64,000 nucleotides of DNA. Source: J089 sp964535735. Its GTDB lineage: Bacteria > Fidelibacterota > Marinisomatia > Marinisomatales > J089. The notes under the pieces are model-generated. The model was given only the letters and a program-made list of their open reading frames with translations, was not told the DNA's origin and made no database searches. Numbering within the stretch: position 1 is the stretch's first letter; every line of letters begins with the position of its first letter. Both the position numbers and the translations under genes were made by a program. The stretch covers positions 1-64,000 of the forward strand of contig CAZHTM010000012.1 of the NCBI GenBank assembly GCA_964535735.1, given 5' to 3'. Shown here piece by piece: positions 7,905 to 16,827 of the stretch.

Positions 7905-9584
7905 ATGAGCGATGCTTTAAACTTCAAAAATGATCGTCCCGTCTTTGCCGTGTCCACGGGAACCATGGATTGGAATCATACCGGTTCCTGGCGATACATG
8001 CGCCCCCGTTATGAAAACAAATATCCCCCCTGCACCGGTGGGTGCCCCACTCATGAAAAAATCCCCCAGTATTTTGCATTGGTAAAACAACAGAATTTTG
8101 CAGCAGCCTGGGAAATAATTCTGGAAGACAATCCCCTTCCCGGCGTGTGTGGACGAGTATGTTATCATCCCTGCGAAGGGGTCTGTAACCGAAGCGAATT
8201 CGATGAAGAAATCAGCATCAACGCCATGGAACGATTTGTGGCGGATCAAAACCTGGATCGGGGCTATCCGGATCACTTCTACGTTCCATCCAATGGCCAT
8301 TCGGTAGCCGTTGTGGGATCCGGTCCTGCGGGACTCTCCGCTGCCTATCAACTGGGCCGTCGGGGCTATGCCGTTACTATCTTTGAGGCATCCTCTGAAC
8401 CGGGAGGAATGCTAAGGTTGGGGATTCCGGAATACCGCCTTCCCCGAAATATTCTGGATAAGGAAATCGCTGATATCCAATCCCTGGGCGTTTCCATTAA
8501 AACCGGACAACGGCTGGGAGATAATCTTTCTCTCGAGGATCTGAAATCCCGTTTTGAAGCAGTCATTTTGGCCTTAGGTGCTTACAAAGGTCGGGGTGTT
8601 GACCTTCCTGGCCGAAATCTGCCCGGCGTAACCTCTGCGCTGGATTTTTTGCAGGAATACAATCTCACCGGAAAGAGCGATCTGCCAGATACGGTTTTGG
8701 TGGTAGGAGGTGGAAATACCGCCATCGACGCCGCTCGCAGCGCCCGCCGCCTTGGTGCGCAGGTCCATTTGGTTTATCGTCGATCGCGAGCGGAAATGCC
8801 TGCCGTTCCGGATGAAGTAGACGCCGCCCTGGAAGAAGGCGTCCAGCTCCAAACTCTGACCAATCCGGTAGCCTTTTTAGGCGAAGATCATTTGACCGCC
8901 GTTCAGGTCATTCAGATGAAACTGGGCGAACCGGATGCCAGCGGACGCCGCCGACCTCTTCCTATTCCCGGAAGTGAGTCGACTATTCCTGTGTCTCGGG
9001 TGCTTATGGCAATCGGGGAAACCCCAGACGTGGATCATATCAAAGGGTTGCCATATCGGGACGGCGACCGGATTAAAGTAGAATCCAACCAAGCCACAGA
9101 TATACCCGGCGTTTTTGCCTGCGGCGATGTGGCGGCCGGACCCATTGGCACGGTGGTGGACGCTATCGCCACCGGTAAACGGGCCGCCCTGAATGTCCAT
9201 GCCTATTTAGGCGGTAACATTCCTGCAGAAACAGACCCTGAACCAGTGAAATATTCCGATTTAAACCTGAATCATTTCCGACATGAAGCCCGGCCGGAAT
9301 TAAACCACCTTCCCTATTCTGTAGCCATTCAGAGTTTCGCAGAAGTGAATTCCGGACTTGCTCCCGATGAGGCCGTAAAGGAAGCCTTGCGCTGTTTCAG
9401 TTGCGGTACCTGTATTGAATGTGATATCTGTCTGATTTTTTGTCCCGATGTGGCCATCCATCGAGGATCAAATGGCGTCCCGTATGAAATCAATTATGAT
9501 TTTTGTAAGGGGTGCGGTGTCTGTGTGGCGGAATGTCCTCGGGATGCCATGACCTTTGAGGAGGAATTATCGTGCGCGAATTAG
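7905..9584 (+). CDS. Fusion of GltD-like FAD/NAD(P)H module with PorD-type ferredoxin
   Basis: A 559-residue fusion protein. The N-terminal domain has the Cys set of glutamate-synthase-small-chain relatives (C43, C47, C82, C86, C90, C94) for Fe-S binding. Next come an FAD Rossmann motif (AVVGSGPAGLSAAY, about 135) and an NAD(P) motif (VVGGGNTAIDAARSARR, about 266). The C-terminal 65 residues are a 2[4Fe-4S] ferredoxin (CGTCIECDICLIFCP, then CKGCGVCVAECP), the usual PorD delta subunit. It lies between gamma and alpha subunits with short spacings, so it likely serves as the electron link between the TPP enzyme and NAD(P)(H). This coupling is inferred from the fusion. Confidence 0.9.
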   Translation: MSDALNFKNDRPVFAVSTGTMDWNHTGSWRYMRPRYENKYPPCTGGCPTHEKIPQYFALVKQQNFAAAWEIILEDNPLPGVCGRVCYHPCEGVCNRSEFDEEISINAMERFVADQNLDRGYPDHFYVPSNGHSVAVVGSGPAGLSAAYQLGRRGYAVTIFEASSEPGGMLRLGIPEYRLPRNILDKEIADIQSLGVSIKTGQRLGDNLSLEDLKSRFEAVILALGAYKGRGVDLPGRNLPGVTSALDFLQEYNLTGKSDLPDTVLVVGGGNTAIDAARSARRLGAQVHLVYRRSRAEMPAVPDEVDAALEEGVQLQTLTNPVAFLGEDHLTAVQVIQMKLGEPDASGRRRPLPIPGSESTIPVSRVLMAIGETPDVDHIKGLPYRDGDRIKVESNQATDIPGVFACGDVAAGPIGTVVDAIATGKRAALNVHAYLGGNIPAETDPEPVKYSDLNLNHFRHEARPELNHLPYSVAIQSFAEVNSGLAPDEAVKEALRCFSCGTCIECDICLIFCPDVAIHRGSNGVPYEINYDFCKGCGVCVAECPRDAMTFEEELSCAN

Positions 9585-10780
9585 CCCCTGCTTTAAAACC
9601 CTTTTTTAACGAAGACACCACCGAAGATATTTTAGTCATCGAAGGAACGCATGCCGCCTCCCACGCAGCTCGACTGGCGCGGGTCCAGGCCATTTCCGCC
9701 TATCCCATCACCCCCCAGACCTCGATCGTGGAATTGCTTTCGGAGATGTGTTCCAATGGTCAATTGGATGCTCAGTTTATCAAGGTGGAGTCGGAACATT
9801 CGGCTTTGGCCTGTCTGGTAGGATCGGCATCTGCCGGGGCGCGAACGTTTACCGCCACATCCTCTCAAGGCTTATTGTTAATGCACGAAATCATCCACTG
9901 GGTAGCGGCGGCCCGTTTACCTATTGTCATGGTGAATGTGAACCGTGCCTTGGCACCACCATGGTCCATTTGGGCCGATCAGACCGACAGCCTGGCTCAA
10001 CGAGATACGGGTTGGATTCAATTCTATGCGGAAAGCAACCAGGAAGTCTTGGATACGATTCTCATGGCCTACCGTCTGGCAGAGCAGGTCATGCTTCCCG
10101 TTATGGTAAACATGGACGCCTTTTTCCTATCCCATACAGCGGAACCGGTAGCTCTGCCTCGGCAGGATTTGGTGGATAAATTTTTACCTCCTTATGAACC
10201 TCAATTTCGCCTGGATGTGAATCATCCCCGGGCGTTTGGCGGCCTGGCCAAACCGGATGTGTATATGGAATTTCGTTATCACATGCAACAGTCCATGGAA
10301 GAGGCTCAACGGTTATGGCCCGTGATTGCCGAGGAATATCAGTACCACATTGGCCGTTTTCACGGAACCGCCGTGGAAACGTATCGATGCGAGGACGCCG
10401 AAACTCTCCTGGTTACCGCCGGCACGATTACCGGCACCTCCCGGCTGGTGGTGGATCACTATCGGGAAAAAGGGGTTCCCCTTGGATTACTAAAAATTCG
10501 GATGTTCCGCCCCTTCCCAGTAGAGCCAATCCGCTCAATCATCAAACAGGTTAAACGGATCGGCGTTATTGATCGAAATCTTTCGTTCGGCCAGGGAGGC
10601 ATTTTCTTCAGTGAATTGAAATCAGCCTTGTACAATGGCCCGGAACATCCCCTTCTCAATGGTTATGTCGCCGGGCTCGGCGGCCGGGATGTGACACCAG
10701 CCGTCATTACCCAAATCGTGGAACATCTTCTCAATAGTAAAACCGGGGAAGATCTGGTCTGGATAGGAGTCAAAACATGA
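9572..10780 (+). CDS. porA: 2-oxoacid:ferredoxin oxidoreductase, alpha subunit
   Basis: A 402-residue alpha subunit. The N-terminal pyrimidine-binding domain has AISAYPITPQTSIVELLSEM and the ESEHSAL segment; a transketolase C-terminal-like domain follows (about 240-400). The start is GTG 9572, overlapping the previous gene by 13 bases, and the stop overlaps porB. Sequence feel is closest to pyruvate oxidoreductases (VNRALAPPWSIWADQTDS), so oxidative decarboxylation of pyruvate to acetyl-CoA, or the reverse, is the likeliest reaction. A related 2-oxoacid is not excluded. Confidence 0.92.
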   Translation: MRELAPALKPFFNEDTTEDILVIEGTHAASHAARLARVQAISAYPITPQTSIVELLSEMCSNGQLDAQFIKVESEHSALACLVGSASAGARTFTATSSQGLLLMHEIIHWVAAARLPIVMVNVNRALAPPWSIWADQTDSLAQRDTGWIQFYAESNQEVLDTILMAYRLAEQVMLPVMVNMDAFFLSHTAEPVALPRQDLVDKFLPPYEPQFRLDVNHPRAFGGLAKPDVYMEFRYHMQQSMEEAQRLWPVIAEEYQYHIGRFHGTAVETYRCEDAETLLVTAGTITGTSRLVVDHYREKGVPLGLLKIRMFRPFPVEPIRSIIKQVKRIGVIDRNLSFGQGGIFFSELKSALYNGPEHPLLNGYVAGLGGRDVTPAVITQIVEHLLNSKTGEDLVWIGVKT

Positions 10781-11667
10781 GTCAAATCCCTATTTCGGTT
10801 CCTAATGTTGAAATTATGGGCTCCGGCCATGTGGCCTGCCCCGGATGCGGCGCAACGCTGTCCATGCGACTAGCCCTGAAAGTATTAGGCCCTAAAACCG
10901 TGGTAGTGATTCCCGCCTGTTGTTGGTCCGTAATTGACGGCCCCACGCCCCATTCCGTGTTGGGCGTCCCTGTGATTCACACTGCCTTTGAAACCGCCGC
11001 TATCACCGCCACCGGCGTCAAAGCCGGACTCCGGGCTCGCGGTGAAACGGACGTCCAAGTGATGGCCTGGGCCGGTGACGGTGGTACCTTCGATATTGGA
11101 TTCCAGTCATTATCCGGTGCCGCCGAGCGCAATGAGGACATCATTTATGTCTGCTACGATAATGAAGCTTACATGAACACCGGAATTCAACGGAGTTCAG
11201 CCACTCCCTGGGGCGCCTGGACCACTACCACCCCGGTTACAAATCCAAAATCACGGCCGAAAAAGAATATCGTGGATGCTCTGGCAGCTCATCATATTCC
11301 CTACATTGCCACTGCTTCTGTAGCGTATCCGGAAGATTTGGTCCAGAAATTCACCCGTGCCAAGTCTATCCAGGGCATGCGCTTTATTCACATTTTATCG
11401 CCCTGTCCTCCAGGCTGGAAATCGGCGCCGGAACAATCTATTCATATTTCACGGTTGGCGGTAAGGAGTCGGGTATTTCCCCTCTATGAAGTAATAGATG
11501 GCCGTGAATATCGACTTACATTTGATCCGGACCCGATTCCCGTGGACGACTATATTCGTTCCCAGGGTCGTTTCCGGCATTTATCTACTGAAGACATTCA
11601 TCAAATCCAGGCGGATGTGGATTTCCGCTGGACGCAACTTCAACAGAGGATCGCGAGTTCTTTATAA
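10777..11667 (+). CDS. porB: 2-oxoacid:ferredoxin oxidoreductase, beta subunit (TPP-binding)
   Basis: A 296-residue beta subunit carrying thiamine diphosphate and a [4Fe-4S] cluster. Cys ligands start at C21 and C24 (CPGCGA), with a further Cys pair in PACCWSV. The TPP/Mg motif is AWAGDGGTFDIGFQSL followed by the YDNEAYMNTGIQRS segment typical of pyruvate oxidoreductases. It overlaps porA by 4 bases and closes the operon; a stable hairpin lies 13 bases behind its stop. Confidence 0.94.
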   Translation: MSQIPISVPNVEIMGSGHVACPGCGATLSMRLALKVLGPKTVVVIPACCWSVIDGPTPHSVLGVPVIHTAFETAAITATGVKAGLRARGETDVQVMAWAGDGGTFDIGFQSLSGAAERNEDIIYVCYDNEAYMNTGIQRSSATPWGAWTTTTPVTNPKSRPKKNIVDALAAHHIPYIATASVAYPEDLVQKFTRAKSIQGMRFIHILSPCPPGWKSAPEQSIHISRLAVRSRVFPLYEVIDGREYRLTFDPDPIPVDDYIRSQGRFRHLSTEDIHQIQADVDFRWTQLQQRIASSL

Positions 11668-11680
11668 GAATCCAATTTCG

Positions 11681-11697
11681 GAGAAGCGGCGCTTCTC
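11681..11697 (+). terminator. Hairpin behind porB
   Basis: GAGAAGC and GCTTCTC form a perfect 7-bp stem with a 3-base loop shortly after the porB stop. No U-run follows, so it may be an end-stabilising hairpin rather than an intrinsic terminator. Confidence 0.45.
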
Positions 11698-11816
11698 ATC
11701 CTGAATTACTCGGCAATCGGATTGGTCCCACGAGTAATCGAACGCACAGGACTATTACATCTATTAAATTAATCCCTAGAATTTTTAGTCTGACTACCCT
11801 TTAGGAAAGGAACCAT

Positions 11817-13508
11817 ATGGACATTCGCAATCGGCACATACTTGTACTCGGCGGCTGGGGTCTTGTTGGAACAGCAATTCTGCATAAACTGGCGGAGCGG
11901 CAGCCGGATAAAATCATCATTTTATCGCTTCGGAAATCAGAAGCGGAGGAAGTTTGCCGGGAAATGGGGAATCTCTATCCCCAGATCCAATTCATTCCGG
12001 AATGGGGAAATATCTTTGTCCGGGATACACTGAAAGATTTATCCCGCTCTGACCTCCTGGGAAATCCTCAGTTTCGGAAAACCCTCCTGGAGGATACCAT
12101 GGAGGAATTTACCGATGAAATTCTGGAGGCCTCCTTCCTAAACCAGGTGATTTCCCGGCATCGACCCCATATCATTATCGATAGCATCAATACCGCCACG
12201 GCTCTGGCGTACCAGGATCTTTATTCCGGGTATTATCAGTTAAAACCTCTTTTAGAACATCAGGATGACCAAAGCCATGTCCGTGCCGAAGTGGAAAAAA
12301 TGCTGACCACCCAATACATTCCACAAATTATTAGACACATACAAATTTTGCATGCCAGTATGGTGAAAAACCACACGGGGATATATATCAAAATCGGTAC
12401 CACCGGAACTGGAGGCATGGGGCTCAATATTCCCTACACGCATAGTGAAGAACGACCCTCCCGGGTTCTGTTGAGCAAATCGTCCCTGGCCGGCGCTCAC
12501 ACGTTGCTCCTGTTTCTCATGGGACGGACACCAGGCGGCCCCATCTGCAAGGAAATCAAGCCGGCGGCAGCCATTGCCTGGAAAGGCATCCAATACGGTG
12601 AAGTGCGGAAACAGGGGAAACCCATACCGCTGGTGGATTGTCCCCCCACGGCGGCCATGGAATTGAGTGACACGTTTGATTTTCGCTATCAGGGGGCCTG
12701 GGAAGATTTGAATGAAAATTTAAAATCGGTCTATATCGATACAGGCGAAAACGGGATTTTCTCTTTGGGAGAATTTGAAACCATTACCACCGCCGGACAG
12801 ATGGAATTCGTAACTCCGGAAGAAATTGCGGAAAATGTCATTTTAGAAATACTGGGGGATAGTACTGGGTATGATATCATCAATGCCCTGGATAACGCCA
12901 TTATGGGACCGACGTATCGTGCGGGATATATACGTCACCAGGCACTTCAGGAAATGCAACGTCTTGAAAAAGAGCATAATACGTGCAGTGTGGCCTTTGA
13001 AATCCTGGGACCACCCAGACTTTCCAAGCTATTACATGAGGCACACCTGCTTCAGGGAATCTGCGGGAATCTGAAGGATCTTCCAAACCGGGACGCTGAG
13101 GAAATCGTGCAAAAACTCGAAGAACGGATTCTTCGTGACCAACAAATCCGGGCAGAAATTATTTCTATCGGGATTCCTATTTTACTCCCGGACGGAAAGC
13201 GATTGATTCGAGGACCGGAAATAAAAACCCCGGTTTATCGGGGTCAGGAATCCATTCCGCTAAACAGTGACTTGGTTGATGAATGGGCGCATTCCGGTTG
13301 GGTGGATTTACGGATATCCAATGTTCGTCGTTGGCAGGCTCGGATTCAAGGAATCCTGGATTATATCCATTCCTTGCCGCCGGACGACACCAGTTCCCAG
13401 TATCATCACGGATTGCGATACTGGAACGAGGATCAGCCCTTTAATATTGGAAAAGTTGCCGCCTGGATTTTCATCCAGGAAGATAAGGGCGCCCGAATTA
13501 AACGGTGA
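11817..13508 (+). CDS. Rossmann-fold NAD(P)-binding protein of unknown function
   Basis: A 563-residue protein with an N-terminal dinucleotide-binding motif HILVLGGWGLVGTAIL (residues about 7-22) as in extended short-chain dehydrogenases. The rest does not follow a family I can name. A Gly-rich segment around 190-240 (GTTGTGGMGLNIPY, then LSKSSLAGAHTLL) could complete a cofactor or substrate site; the canonical YxxxK pair is not obvious. It starts 149 bases after the oxidoreductase operon, with a good AGGAAAGGA ribosome site, and ends one base from a convergent gene. Function unknown; reductase, epimerase or dehydrogenase are all possible. Confidence 0.8.
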   Translation: MDIRNRHILVLGGWGLVGTAILHKLAERQPDKIIILSLRKSEAEEVCREMGNLYPQIQFIPEWGNIFVRDTLKDLSRSDLLGNPQFRKTLLEDTMEEFTDEILEASFLNQVISRHRPHIIIDSINTATALAYQDLYSGYYQLKPLLEHQDDQSHVRAEVEKMLTTQYIPQIIRHIQILHASMVKNHTGIYIKIGTTGTGGMGLNIPYTHSEERPSRVLLSKSSLAGAHTLLLFLMGRTPGGPICKEIKPAAAIAWKGIQYGEVRKQGKPIPLVDCPPTAAMELSDTFDFRYQGAWEDLNENLKSVYIDTGENGIFSLGEFETITTAGQMEFVTPEEIAENVILEILGDSTGYDIINALDNAIMGPTYRAGYIRHQALQEMQRLEKEHNTCSVAFEILGPPRLSKLLHEAHLLQGICGNLKDLPNRDAEEIVQKLEERILRDQQIRAEIISIGIPILLPDGKRLIRGPEIKTPVYRGQESIPLNSDLVDEWAHSGWVDLRISNVRRWQARIQGILDYIHSLPPDDTSSQYHHGLRYWNEDQPFNIGKVAAWIFIQEDKGARIKR

Positions 13509-13509
13509 T

Positions 13510-13968
13510 TCAGTAAATCTCGGAGCGTAATGCCAGAGGTTTATCCAGAATTTCCTTTAGAAGAATGGCATTCCGAAGTCCGGCCTGATTCCGTAACAGC
13601 GATTGAAAACCCCTCGTTGGTAAATTAGAAGGTTTGGAAACGTTCCGTTCTATCGGTTCCAAAGAAAATGTATCTTCAACTTCCGGAGGGCTGATCACAA
13701 CTTCAACGTCTTCCTTCTGTTCCGGCACCGGCTCATCCTCGAAATCCTCGATCACGATGTCCGTTTCCAGGTCCTCATCCAGCCCGGATAGATCCTGAAA
13801 TATATCTTTTAACCAATCCGGCTGCGGTTTGGACTCAGGTTGTGGTTCGTTCGGGTCTTCCTCTTCCAATAACAACCGACGCCGGGCGGCCTCTTTCTGG
13901 CGCTTTTTCAGGAGGCCTGACAAAAGATACAGGATTAGTAAAAAGATCCAATAGCCGATACCTTCCAC
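13510..13968 (-). CDS. Small membrane-anchored acidic protein, unknown
   Basis: A 152-residue protein with one N-terminal membrane helix (GYWIFLLILYLLSGLL), a basic patch (KKRQKEAARRR), then a long acidic, Pro-rich low-complexity linker and a C-terminal part rich in Leu/Arg. No family recognised. It lies 2 bases behind floA, so it is probably the third gene of nfeD-floA. An accessory role in membrane microdomains is only suggested by position. Confidence 0.7.
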   Translation of the reverse strand: MEGIGYWIFLLILYLLSGLLKKRQKEAARRRLLLEEEDPNEPQPESKPQPDWLKDIFQDLSGLDEDLETDIVIEDFEDEPVPEQKEDVEVVISPPEVEDTFSLEPIERNVSKPSNLPTRGFQSLLRNQAGLRNAILLKEILDKPLALRSEIY

Positions 13969-13970
13969 GT

Positions 13971-14993
13971 TTATTCGTCCTGCATATCCTGGGGTTTAGC
14001 ATCCTCATCTGTTTCCGGTTTCGTCTCTGTGGCAATGGATTCCCGCATGGAAGTGTCGGCAACAATATTCTTCATGCGATAATAATCGAAGATGCCCAAA
14101 TTCCCTTCCCGGAACGCTTGGGCCATAGCTTTGGGCACTTCGGCTTCGGCCTCTACCACTTTGGCTCGCATTTCCTGGGTTCTGGCCTTCATTTCCTGTT
14201 CCGCCGCTACGGCCATGGCACGCCGGGTCTCTGCCCGCGCTTTGGCAACCTGAAGGTCGGCTTGGGCCTGATTAGCCTGCAAACGGGCGCCTACATTTTT
14301 ACCCACATCTAAGTCTGCAATATCGATGGACAGGATTTCAAAGGCCGTTCCCGCATCCAATCCTTTTTGTAAAACCGCTTTAGAAATAAGATCCGGATTT
14401 TCCAGAACCGCGGAATAATCCTCGGAAGATCCAATGGCGCTCACAATCCCTTCGCCCACCCGAGCGATGATGGTTTCATCGGTGGCACCACCGACCAGTC
14501 CGGGAATATTGGTTCGAACCGTGACTCTGGCACGAGCTTTCAATTCAATGCCATCTTTGGCCACCGCCGCCAGGAATCCTTCTTTGGGGGCATTGATTAC
14601 CTTGGGATATACACTGGTTTGCACGGCTGTTTTGACATCCCGGCCCGCCAGGTCAATCGCCGTGGCTGTTTCGAAAGGTAATTTGATTTTGGCTTTGTCA
14701 GCGGCAATCAAAGCGGCCACCACATTGGGGACATTCCCACCTGCCAGGTAATGGGTCTCCAGCATATCGGTGGTGATATCGACCAGGCCGGCTTTGTGCA
14801 AATTGATGACACCATCTGTTACCAGCCGCGGGGATATCTTACGCAAACGCATCCGGATCAGGTCTACAATGGTGATTCGTCCCAATCCCAGACTGACCAC
14901 TGATTGAATCCACAGTCCAATCGGCACAAAATAGAACAAGACAAATAAAAATAGAACAATCAAAGTGAGAATAATGATGGAGATAGTACTCAT
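13971..14993 (-). CDS. floA: Flotillin-like protein FloA
   Basis: A scaffold of functional membrane microdomains. It has 340 residues with an N-terminal hydrophobic hairpin (IIILTLIVLFLFVLFYFVPIGLWI), an SPFH-like domain with the characteristic INLHKAGLVDITTDMLETHYLAGG and GREVK-like DLAGRDVKTAVQTSV stretches, and an Ala/Glu/Gln-rich coiled coil near the C-terminus. It follows the NfeD gene by 3 bases, the usual NfeD-flotillin pairing. Confidence 0.93.
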   Translation of the reverse strand: MSTISIIILTLIVLFLFVLFYFVPIGLWIQSVVSLGLGRITIVDLIRMRLRKISPRLVTDGVINLHKAGLVDITTDMLETHYLAGGNVPNVVAALIAADKAKIKLPFETATAIDLAGRDVKTAVQTSVYPKVINAPKEGFLAAVAKDGIELKARARVTVRTNIPGLVGGATDETIIARVGEGIVSAIGSSEDYSAVLENPDLISKAVLQKGLDAGTAFEILSIDIADLDVGKNVGARLQANQAQADLQVAKARAETRRAMAVAAEQEMKARTQEMRAKVVEAEAEVPKAMAQAFREGNLGIFDYYRMKNIVADTSMRESIATETKPETDEDAKPQDMQDE

Positions 14994-14996
14994 AGC

Positions 14997-16361
14997 TTAC
15001 TCCTGTGAGGTTGAATTAATTTTACGGACCACAATTCGATTGCCGTCCACTTTTAATACTTTGATCCGTTGGCCCTTACTGACAAAATCACCTTCGGTCA
15101 CAACAAAAAGACGATCGTCGTCAACCGTCGCCCATCCTGAGGGCCGCAAATCAGACATAGCGTGTCCTTCTTTGCCCACATGTTTTTCAAATCCAAAGGA
15201 GGTTGTGTAGCCCTGATCACGGTCCTCCACCCCTGGTGCTGTCAGTCGGGTCCATAAATGAGTCCGCGTCAGCAATCGGAACAAAATCACTAGCGCTACC
15301 AGTCCTCCAACAATTCCAATGGTTAATCCAAATAACGCCATATCTTCGATCTCCTTGCCCACCGGAATATCCGGTAGGAGTAATTGATATAATCCCCATA
15401 GAATGAATAGGATGCCTCCGAAACCCGCGATACCGAAACCGGGAATGACCAACACTTCTAGTAGTAATAATAAAACGCCCACTAAAATGATCAGTGCGTC
15501 AGTCATGGTGGCCAGTTCGGCGATATAGGACGCGCCTAAAGACAACGCCAGGCAAACCAAACCGATGCTGCCCGGCAATCCCCATCCGGGGCTCTGTAAT
15601 TCAAAGAGAATTCCCAAAAAACCGAACGTGGTGAGGAGGGACGCCACTACGGGATTGGTTAAAAAACGGACAAATATTTCAGACCAATTCTCCCTCTTTT
15701 CGACGACTTGGACATCATTTAAATCCAGGGCTTCCAGAACCGCAGCAAAGGTCTCGGTTTTTTTATCCGCAATTTTGTATTTCAACGCCAGTTCTGTGGT
15801 AAGGGTGATCAGTTTTCCTTCTTTGCGCCCTTCCAGATCGTTGACCTCCACGGAATCGCCATCAATCACCAGATGGGTAAAACTTAATTCTTCATCCACC
15901 ATTCCTTTCGCAATGTCCGTATTCCGCCCTCGGCGTTCAGCGGTTGAGGCCATTTCTTCCCGCATATAGCTGATGACTTTTTCGGAGCCTTTTTTCCCGG
16001 ACATGTCCACCGCGGTAGCGGCTCCAATGGTGGCGCCTCCAGTCATGTAAATTTGTTCGCAACTTAACGAAATCAACGATCCGGCCGAAATGGCCCTCCG
16101 ATTAATAAAGGCGATAGTAGGAACCTGAGAAGAAAGAATGGCATCCTTGATCTGAGTAGCGGCGTCCACTCGACCGCCGAATGTGTCAATATCGAAGATA
16201 ACTGCGGCGACGCCTTCTTCAGCAGCTTGGTCCAGAACGCGTTCAATAAACGGGGGAAGTCCCAAGTCAATGGTTCCCTGAATTGGGACGCGGTACACAG
16301 TAGCTGGTGTACACCACACGATTGTGCTAAGAATTAAAAGGCTGAATAAGGGTCTCTTCAT
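14997..16361 (-). CDS. nfeD: NfeD family membrane serine protease
   Basis: A 454-residue long-form NfeD: signal peptide (about 1-20), ClpP-class protease domain (about 25-230) with the nucleophile segment AISAGSLIS (S92/S95) and downstream Lys-containing helices, four to five membrane helices (about 240-375), and a C-terminal OB-fold domain (about 385-450). NfeD proteins act with flotillins and are thought to cleave membrane substrates such as stomatin-like proteins. It is the first gene of nfeD-floA-small protein, read leftward. Confidence 0.92.
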   Translation of the reverse strand: MKRPLFSLLILSTIVWCTPATVYRVPIQGTIDLGLPPFIERVLDQAAEEGVAAVIFDIDTFGGRVDAATQIKDAILSSQVPTIAFINRRAISAGSLISLSCEQIYMTGGATIGAATAVDMSGKKGSEKVISYMREEMASTAERRGRNTDIAKGMVDEELSFTHLVIDGDSVEVNDLEGRKEGKLITLTTELALKYKIADKKTETFAAVLEALDLNDVQVVEKRENWSEIFVRFLTNPVVASLLTTFGFLGILFELQSPGWGLPGSIGLVCLALSLGASYIAELATMTDALIILVGVLLLLLEVLVIPGFGIAGFGGILFILWGLYQLLLPDIPVGKEIEDMALFGLTIGIVGGLVALVILFRLLTRTHLWTRLTAPGVEDRDQGYTTSFGFEKHVGKEGHAMSDLRPSGWATVDDDRLFVVTEGDFVSKGQRIKVLKVDGNRIVVRKINSTSQE

Positions 16362-16827
16362 CTAACAATTTTACCCGTATTCCCGACGAAATGCAAACGT
16401 TACTCCCCCGGAATCTCTCCACGTCTCCATGCAAGGGGATAACACCGACTTTTGCCGGAAGATTGCCCCGATCTCCATCGTGGGATTATAACTTCACCCG
16501 ATATCGCCCCGATAGCTTTCGGGGAAGTGATTTCCGGCCAAACGCTTTAGAGGAATCCTTCCCAAAAATTGAATACCCAGATTATACCCATCATATCATC
16601 TGGAGTGTATATGGTCGGAAAGAATATATCCTAGCCTTTCGGACCTGTAAATCGGGGAAATACCCTGTTTTTACTCAGGCAACTTCACGGGATAAAACCT
16701 GAGGAACTTCAAAAATAATCTTCAATCCTGAACCTGTGCGGCTGAGAATAGAAAACGTGGATTTCCAGGATCAGAGCCGGTATCTTTATCCGGGATTTTA
16801 ACCAGAATTATTCTGAAAGAGTAACCC
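16362..16827. other. Intergenic region between divergent nfeD and phosphatase genes
   Basis: These 466 bases must hold the two divergent promoters. A 103-codon plus-strand frame (16391-16702) has no recognisable protein features and I do not call it. A short dyad, CCCCGA at 16507-16512 with TCGGGG at 16519-16524, could be an extragenic palindrome. A second dyad pairs 16674-16679 with 16698-16703. Nothing else supported. Confidence 0.4.

Noticed and set aside
16391..16702. 103-codon plus-strand frame in the nfeD/phosphatase gap
   Set aside because: No convincing ribosome site, no domain, and composition unlike neighbouring genes.
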